8,353 nucleotides of DNA. Source: Gemmatimonadota bacterium. Its GTDB lineage: Bacteria; Latescibacterota; UBA2968; UBA8231. The notes below the pieces were generated by a model. It saw only the letters and a program-made list of their open reading frames with translations, was not told the origin of the DNA and did not search any database. A program made the position numbers and the translations under genes. The number at the start of each line of letters is the position of its first letter. The stretch's first letter is position 1. This document shows positions 4,191 to 8,353 of this stretch, piece after piece. The DNA lies in assembly GCA_018673255.1 (NCBI GenBank), contig JABHDC010000045.1, positions 1 to 8,353 of the forward strand, written 5' to 3'.

Positions 4191-6317
4191 ATGGCAACAG
4201 GACAGGGGGTGTCAGTGATTCGATTCGAGATGAGTGCGGCCGACCTGGAACAGCGCGGTCAGTTCCGGGGTGTGTGCTACCATGATGGCGCGATCACCCT
4301 CAATGACCGGGAGCTGATCGAAGACGACGCGCCAGCCATCGGCCAACCCGAAGGTGCCACGGACCGCTCCTGGTTCGAGCGACTGAGCCGAGGGGTTCAC
4401 CTGCGCAAGGACCTGATGCTGGAGGATCCGAGGGCGAGGGCGGCCTATCTGGTGTTCAATGGGCGGGAGATCGAGGACAACGATTGGCCCCTGCATATCC
4501 GCCTGAATGACGTCGAGATCGTTCGGCCACCGACCCGCTACGCCCATCCTTCTGCGCGACAGTATTACACCACGGACTGGGGCGGCTCGCACTTTGACAA
4601 CTGGTTTGTCGTGCAGGTCCCCGTCGGCGCCCTGCGCCAGGGCGAGAATCAGATCGTGTTGTGGGCCGAGTCAGAGCACACCAGCTGGGAGGTCATGCTC
4701 GCCGCCGATTCGGAATACTGGCGTGGATCACAGACACGCCTGAACCATCCCGATCGATCTGCCAAGAGCCGCGACGGGGGCACCCATTGGGACTACGATC
4801 GCCTGGGGTGGAAGGACGAGATCGACGGCGAATACTGCGTGCGTCTGAGTCTGCATCGGCACGTATCCGGGGGAAGGTATGTTTCGCCGGTGATCGACCT
4901 GGCTGGCGAGCAAGGGATTCGGCGTCTGCTGAGAGTGTCGGAATGTCGCGTGGTCTGGGATGTAGAGATCCCGGCGGGCACCGGCGCCACCGTGCGCGTA
5001 CGATTTGGCCGTCATCCTGTCCTCTCAGCTCAGGGTTGGTCCCAGGCTCAGGAGCTGGACGGCTTCGAGGGATCCTGGTCTGACCTCGAGGGGCGATACA
5101 TGCAGTTCGAGGTGGACTTGGACACAGCAGATCCACTGCGCACGCCTTGCCTGAAGGGTGTGACTGTGACCACCGAGATCGCCGCTGACGCGCACCCACC
5201 AGACCTGCGCACGAGCCTTCAGGGGCTGGACAATGGCCGGGTCATCCGATCCTCCGTGGACTACGTCTATGAGGATCCTGACCAGCTGAAGGATCTGCGC
5301 GAGACCTTCCAGCTCGATGCCGTGGTGGCCGGTGCTACGTCCGAGTTCGAGGCACAGCTACGGCTGATGCGCTGGGCGTATCGGGTGCCATTGGGTGAGT
5401 TGGATCGCTACGCCTGGAGTTACCACGATCTGCTGATCCCTCAACGGGACGCAGATGGGCGCATCGTGCTGCACGACGAGTATCCCAAACGTCGGCGTGA
5501 TGGCCACTGCCTCTACTGTAACCTGGCTCTGGTCGCCGCCCTCGTAGCCATGGGTCATCCGGCGCGCTGGGTGAACATCTCGACCAAGCACACCTACGGT
5601 CACGAGGTGACGGAGGTGTGGTCGAATGAGTTCAACAAATGGGTGTTCATGGATTCCACCCGCGACTACTACATCTACGATCCCGACACGGGGATTCCGT
5701 TGAACCTGGTGGAAATCGGTCACCGTCTCGCCGAGGTCATGCCGGGTCCGGCCACCTGGGAATTCCCTGTGCAATGGCAGTTGCCCGAGAAGTCCATGCT
5801 GGATGGCGTCCATATCGCCTACCGCGAGGGCGACCACAAGCATACGGTGCTCTCGGAAGACGAGATCGAAGGGCAGGAGTTATTGACCTTCAAGGGCCAC
5901 GTGCAGATGCCCCTGCGCAATGACTTCGCCAGCCGTCCCCATCCCCTGCCGTGGCGAATCTCCAGCAACTGGGGCTCCGACCAGTTCTACTGCCACTACA
6001 GCGAGATGTTTCCACGCAAGGAGGAATACCAGCATCACACCAACCGCTGGCAGGACTTCAATCCCACCCTCCATCAGGCGGAACTGACGCTGAGCGAGAC
6101 CACCATCGCCGGCGTGCTACGCGTCGACGTGGACACCCAGACACCGCACCTGGATACCTTCTTGGCCCGGGTGGACGAAGGGGAGTGGCACCAGCACCCG
6201 GCAGGCGGATTCGAGTGGAAACTACACGAGGGACTCAACCGGTTGTGCGTCAAGACGCGCAATCGCGCCGGTGTCTGTGGACCGGAAAGCCGCGCGTCGA
6301 TCGTGGCCAATACCTGA
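4191..6317 (+). CDS. Transglutaminase-like (papain-fold) multidomain protein
   Basis: About 708 residues, complete. The centre carries a transglutaminase-like core: Cys440 in DGHCLYCNLALVAALVAMGH with PARWV after it, His471 in TYGHEVTEVW, and Asp488 in FMDST. These fit the Cys-His-Asp triad by order and spacing; such domains act as peptidases, amidases or crosslinkers. The N-terminal 210 residues look like a beta-sandwich binding module (GENQIVLWAES), followed by SRDGGTHWDYDRLGWKDEI and GEYCVRLSLHRH. Residues about 220-330 form a second beta-rich module (SGGRYVSPVIDLAG, GRYMQFEVDL). The last 80 residues look like an Ig-like domain. I see no signal peptide or membrane segment, so export is not supported. 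The ATG at 4191 was chosen; a GTG at 4215 has the better ribosome-binding site (AGGGGG at 4204-4209) and a TTG at 4164 is unlikely. The substrate is unknown; the neighbouring PL8 lyase hints at glycan or glycoprotein turnover. Confidence 0.88.
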   Translation: MATGQGVSVIRFEMSAADLEQRGQFRGVCYHDGAITLNDRELIEDDAPAIGQPEGATDRSWFERLSRGVHLRKDLMLEDPRARAAYLVFNGREIEDNDWPLHIRLNDVEIVRPPTRYAHPSARQYYTTDWGGSHFDNWFVVQVPVGALRQGENQIVLWAESEHTSWEVMLAADSEYWRGSQTRLNHPDRSAKSRDGGTHWDYDRLGWKDEIDGEYCVRLSLHRHVSGGRYVSPVIDLAGEQGIRRLLRVSECRVVWDVEIPAGTGATVRVRFGRHPVLSAQGWSQAQELDGFEGSWSDLEGRYMQFEVDLDTADPLRTPCLKGVTVTTEIAADAHPPDLRTSLQGLDNGRVIRSSVDYVYEDPDQLKDLRETFQLDAVVAGATSEFEAQLRLMRWAYRVPLGELDRYAWSYHDLLIPQRDADGRIVLHDEYPKRRRDGHCLYCNLALVAALVAMGHPARWVNISTKHTYGHEVTEVWSNEFNKWVFMDSTRDYYIYDPDTGIPLNLVEIGHRLAEVMPGPATWEFPVQWQLPEKSMLDGVHIAYREGDHKHTVLSEDEIEGQELLTFKGHVQMPLRNDFASRPHPLPWRISSNWGSDQFYCHYSEMFPRKEEYQHHTNRWQDFNPTLHQAELTLSETTIAGVLRVDVDTQTPHLDTFLARVDEGEWHQHPAGGFEWKLHEGLNRLCVKTRNRAGVCGPESRASIVANT
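4204..4209 (+). promoter_or_regulatory. Candidate ribosome-binding site favouring the GTG start at 4215
   Basis: AGGGGG is the only purine-rich stretch near the start of the transglutaminase-like gene. It stands five bases before GTG 4215 (VIRFEMSAADLEQ) and downstream of ATG 4191. If used, the protein is eight residues shorter. Confidence 0.4.
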
Positions 6318-6417
6318 CCACCGGGAGCGTGGCGGCTTCCTGCCGTCCACCTGCTCGATGCGGCACACGACCGCTTTCCGGGGCCGACTGGCCGGCATCA
6401 TCGGCAACGCAACACGA

Positions 6418-8353
6418 TCAGCGCGACTTCCGATTTGCATCGGGTGGCAACGTGGAGGGATGCGGCTGCCCCTCGGCGTCGAAGTGCGGGATCTGCACAT
6501 ACGCCGTAGCAAACTTCAGATCCGTATACAACAGAAGACGGAAATCACCCTCCCGCTGATCGTCATCGTCTGGCTCACCACCCGTCTGCCCGTGGCGCCA
6601 GACGTATCGAACGATGCCCGGTGCCGGCCGATCCAGGACATCCTCCTCGGTGAACACGTGGAGCAGGTGTCCGCGACGTCCCTCCAACTGCAACTCATAC
6701 CCCTCGCGCCGCGGCTCGTCGGTGACGTGGACGGTGAAGATCGCACGCTCCGGATCCGCCTCGACCTGGGCCCGGAAGGCATAGAAATCAGCCAGATCCG
6801 TGCGTGGCACCGTACGCAGACGAGTCGCTGTCTCTCCCCAACCCGCACGATAGATCCGCCCCAACTGCGTCTGCACGAGCAGATGCAGATGGGGTGCACG
6901 ATCAACGATCTGGATCTCTGAGTCGACGGGTCGCACGGTCGTTGGCGGCGCCATGGGGACAGTGACATGGAGCGTCGCCGTCCGGTGCATCGCGTCCTGC
7001 ACGGCGACAGCTCCGCTTTCCTCATCACCCCGCACGTAGATGATGGCTGGTGAGTCGACCTCAAATTCTGCCGCAGCGCCGGCTGCAAAGAATGCGGCCC
7101 CCACACCCCCGGTGATCGACTCCTCGACCACATGGGCAACCGCATCATGGTGCAATCGCTGGACGGTCGGCGCCGCAGCAAAGGCGATGACCTCCTCTGC
7201 CGTGGTCGAGGGCAGAATCACATAGGCATACGACTCGTCTTCAGGAGCCACGCCATGGTCGATCCAGATCGTGATCACCCGACCCTGTCGTCGAGCCCAT
7301 AGATCAGCTGGCGCCAGCAGGATGGCGCCAACGGAATCGATGAGGCACCACGACACATTCGGCAGGCGCGTCGGCTCGATGCCCAGGTCGACAGTCCTCC
7401 CATCGACGAGAAGCGGCGTCTCAGCATCGGGTGCCACCCACTGCAGCAGGGCCGTTTGGACCGGGCGAGTTTCGGCCGCTGGCGCCTGAGAAGTGATGCC
7501 TGATCCCAGGGCAGCAAAGCCACCAGGGAAGAAGGTCAGAGACTTGTTGGCAGTGAAGTCGCCATGTGTCGGCAGCAGAACGAAACCGGCCATGCCCCCG
7601 TCGCTCAGGTGAACATCTGGAGCACCGTCGAGGCTCGTACTCCCGGCGTCCGGCGTCAGGTCGCGGCGGGAACTGGCACGCCGCGATGCGCTGGCGACAG
7701 GGACATCACCATCCAGGAAGGCCGCACCGGCCATGTCACTGCGCCCGAAGTTCAGACTGTGCCCCTTGCTGCTGGGATTGGACTGATCATTGATCGGATG
7801 GGCGCCGACGCGGCTCGTGGTTCCCGCCAGATGATCCCAGTCGATGTCGTCGACCGGCAGGGCACCCCGTTCACCATCGAACCACTCGTTGCCCGTGCGG
7901 CTGATGTGGGTGAACCCGTAGGCCAGATTCCATCCTTCTGGTCCCGTGCGATTCAGATACTCGTAGTCCTGCACACGATTCGAATACTGACGAAAACTGA
8001 CGTGGTAGTCCTCACCGGCCCAGGCACCCATCTCCGCCGTATACCAGTAGCGAAATCCGCGGACGGGCTCGGGGCTCACCTTGGCGAGATCGTCGGCAAA
8101 GTCTGCCACATCGGCGGGCACGGGCATGCCATCCGCCATCAGGGCAGCCACAGCACCGCGCAGGGATTCGTCCTGATCGTGCGATACGCGCGTCATATAC
8201 AACATCGCCGACAGACCTGCATCCGCCCGTCGACGGGAGCCGTAGACCCGACCGCAGACGATGGGATCCCACACGCCGCCGACGATCATCCAGCGCGAGT
8301 GTTCCAGGAGCGTTTGGACCAGCAACTCGCGTCGACCGGCCGATGGCGCCCAA
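6418..8353 (-). CDS. Polysaccharide lyase family 8 (hyaluronan/chondroitin/xanthan lyase type), 5' end outside window
   Basis: The frame is open to the right window edge, so the TTG at 8323-8325 is not a real start; 644 residues are visible. PL8 enzymes cleave acidic polysaccharides by beta-elimination. Landmarks in order: SRWMIVGGVWDPIVCGRVYG (end of the alpha/alpha toroid, with the conserved GR), YHVSFRQYSNRVQDYEYLN (about 7952-8007), DIDWDHLAGTTSR (central beta-domain PGTT-like motif), TANKSLTFFPGG with LGSGI (KSWFF-like motif), and YAYVILPSTTAEEV with a lyase C-terminal sandwich. The Asn, His and Tyr catalytic residues of PL8 should lie N-terminal of the visible part, so activity cannot be judged. 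About 170 residues follow the usual C-terminal domain (from about 6930 down to the stop) and look beta-rich with no recognised family. Any signal peptide would be outside. The gene converges on the transglutaminase-like gene with 100 bp between stops; no clear terminator was seen there. Confidence 0.9.
   Translation of the reverse strand, partial: WAPSAGRRELLVQTLLEHSRWMIVGGVWDPIVCGRVYGSRRRADAGLSAMLYMTRVSHDQDESLRGAVAALMADGMPVPADVADFADDLAKVSPEPVRGFRYWYTAEMGAWAGEDYHVSFRQYSNRVQDYEYLNRTGPEGWNLAYGFTHISRTGNEWFDGERGALPVDDIDWDHLAGTTSRVGAHPINDQSNPSSKGHSLNFGRSDMAGAAFLDGDVPVASASRRASSRRDLTPDAGSTSLDGAPDVHLSDGGMAGFVLLPTHGDFTANKSLTFFPGGFAALGSGITSQAPAAETRPVQTALLQWVAPDAETPLLVDGRTVDLGIEPTRLPNVSWCLIDSVGAILLAPADLWARRQGRVITIWIDHGVAPEDESYAYVILPSTTAEEVIAFAAAPTVQRLHHDAVAHVVEESITGGVGAAFFAAGAAAEFEVDSPAIIYVRGDEESGAVAVQDAMHRTATLHVTVPMAPPTTVRPVDSEIQIVDRAPHLHLLVQTQLGRIYRAGWGETATRLRTVPRTDLADFYAFRAQVEADPERAIFTVHVTDEPRREGYELQLEGRRGHLLHVFTEEDVLDRPAPGIVRYVWRHGQTGGEPDDDDQREGDFRLLLYTDLKFATAYVQIPHFDAEGQPHPSTLPPDANRKSR

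Noticed and set aside
4693..5199. 168-codon minus-strand frame inside the transglutaminase-like gene
   Set aside because: Arg/Pro/Ser-rich composition with no motif; a shadow of the opposite strand's codon bias.
6318..6417. Bidirectional terminator between the two convergent genes
   Set aside because: Only 4-bp stems such as GGCC-GACT-GGCC are present and there is no T-run on either strand.
6516..7181. 221-codon minus-strand frame overlapping the PL8 gene in another frame
   Set aside because: Arg/Ser-rich shadow; the PL8 frame carries recognisable family motifs across the same span.

Overview
The window is GC-rich DNA from what looks like an uncultured environmental bacterium. A polysaccharide lyase of family PL8, a very large soluble transglutaminase-fold protein with beta-rich flanks, and decayed IS91-family elements beside a YefM/YoeB module together recall genomes of the Poribacteria, Latescibacterota or Planctomycetes type. 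That placement is inference from gene style only; no rRNA or marker gene is present.

The window has two halves. Positions 1-4150 are an insertion-sequence graveyard with toxin-type cargo. In order it holds: a 5'-truncated YoeB toxin relic (99-200, +); the C-terminal half of a Fic protein (191-683, -), cut off where an IS91-family transposase fragment begins; transposase copy 1 (684-1400, +), with one in-frame TAG stop and no N-terminal half; its 3' terminal repeat A; a small third transposase relic (1655-1741); an apparently intact YefM-type antitoxin and YoeB-type toxin pair (1868-2370) behind a paired-palindrome operator; two terminal repeats facing opposite ways (E, -, and B, +); transposase copy 2 (2761-3496), with a 171-bp in-frame deletion and a 16-bp frameshifting insertion; repeat C with a 15-bp tandem duplication; about 350 bp without a gene; and a degenerate repeat D. 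The TA pair is the only gene set here with no visible defect.

Positions 4191-8353 hold two large convergent genes. One is a complete protein of about 700 residues with a transglutaminase-like Cys-His-Asp core and beta-sandwich-like flanks (+). The other is a PL8 polyanionic polysaccharide lyase (-) whose 5' end lies outside the window. They are separated by 100 bp. Their pairing suggests handling of glycans or proteoglycan-like material, but being convergent they are not one operon.

The most unusual structure is the dispersed terminal-repeat family. Five copies each carry a conserved CTTGCAC core followed by a TATCC-rich tail that has begun to expand into tandem repeats. The YefM-like operator made of two CGTACG hexamers 12 bp apart is the clearest regulatory signal.
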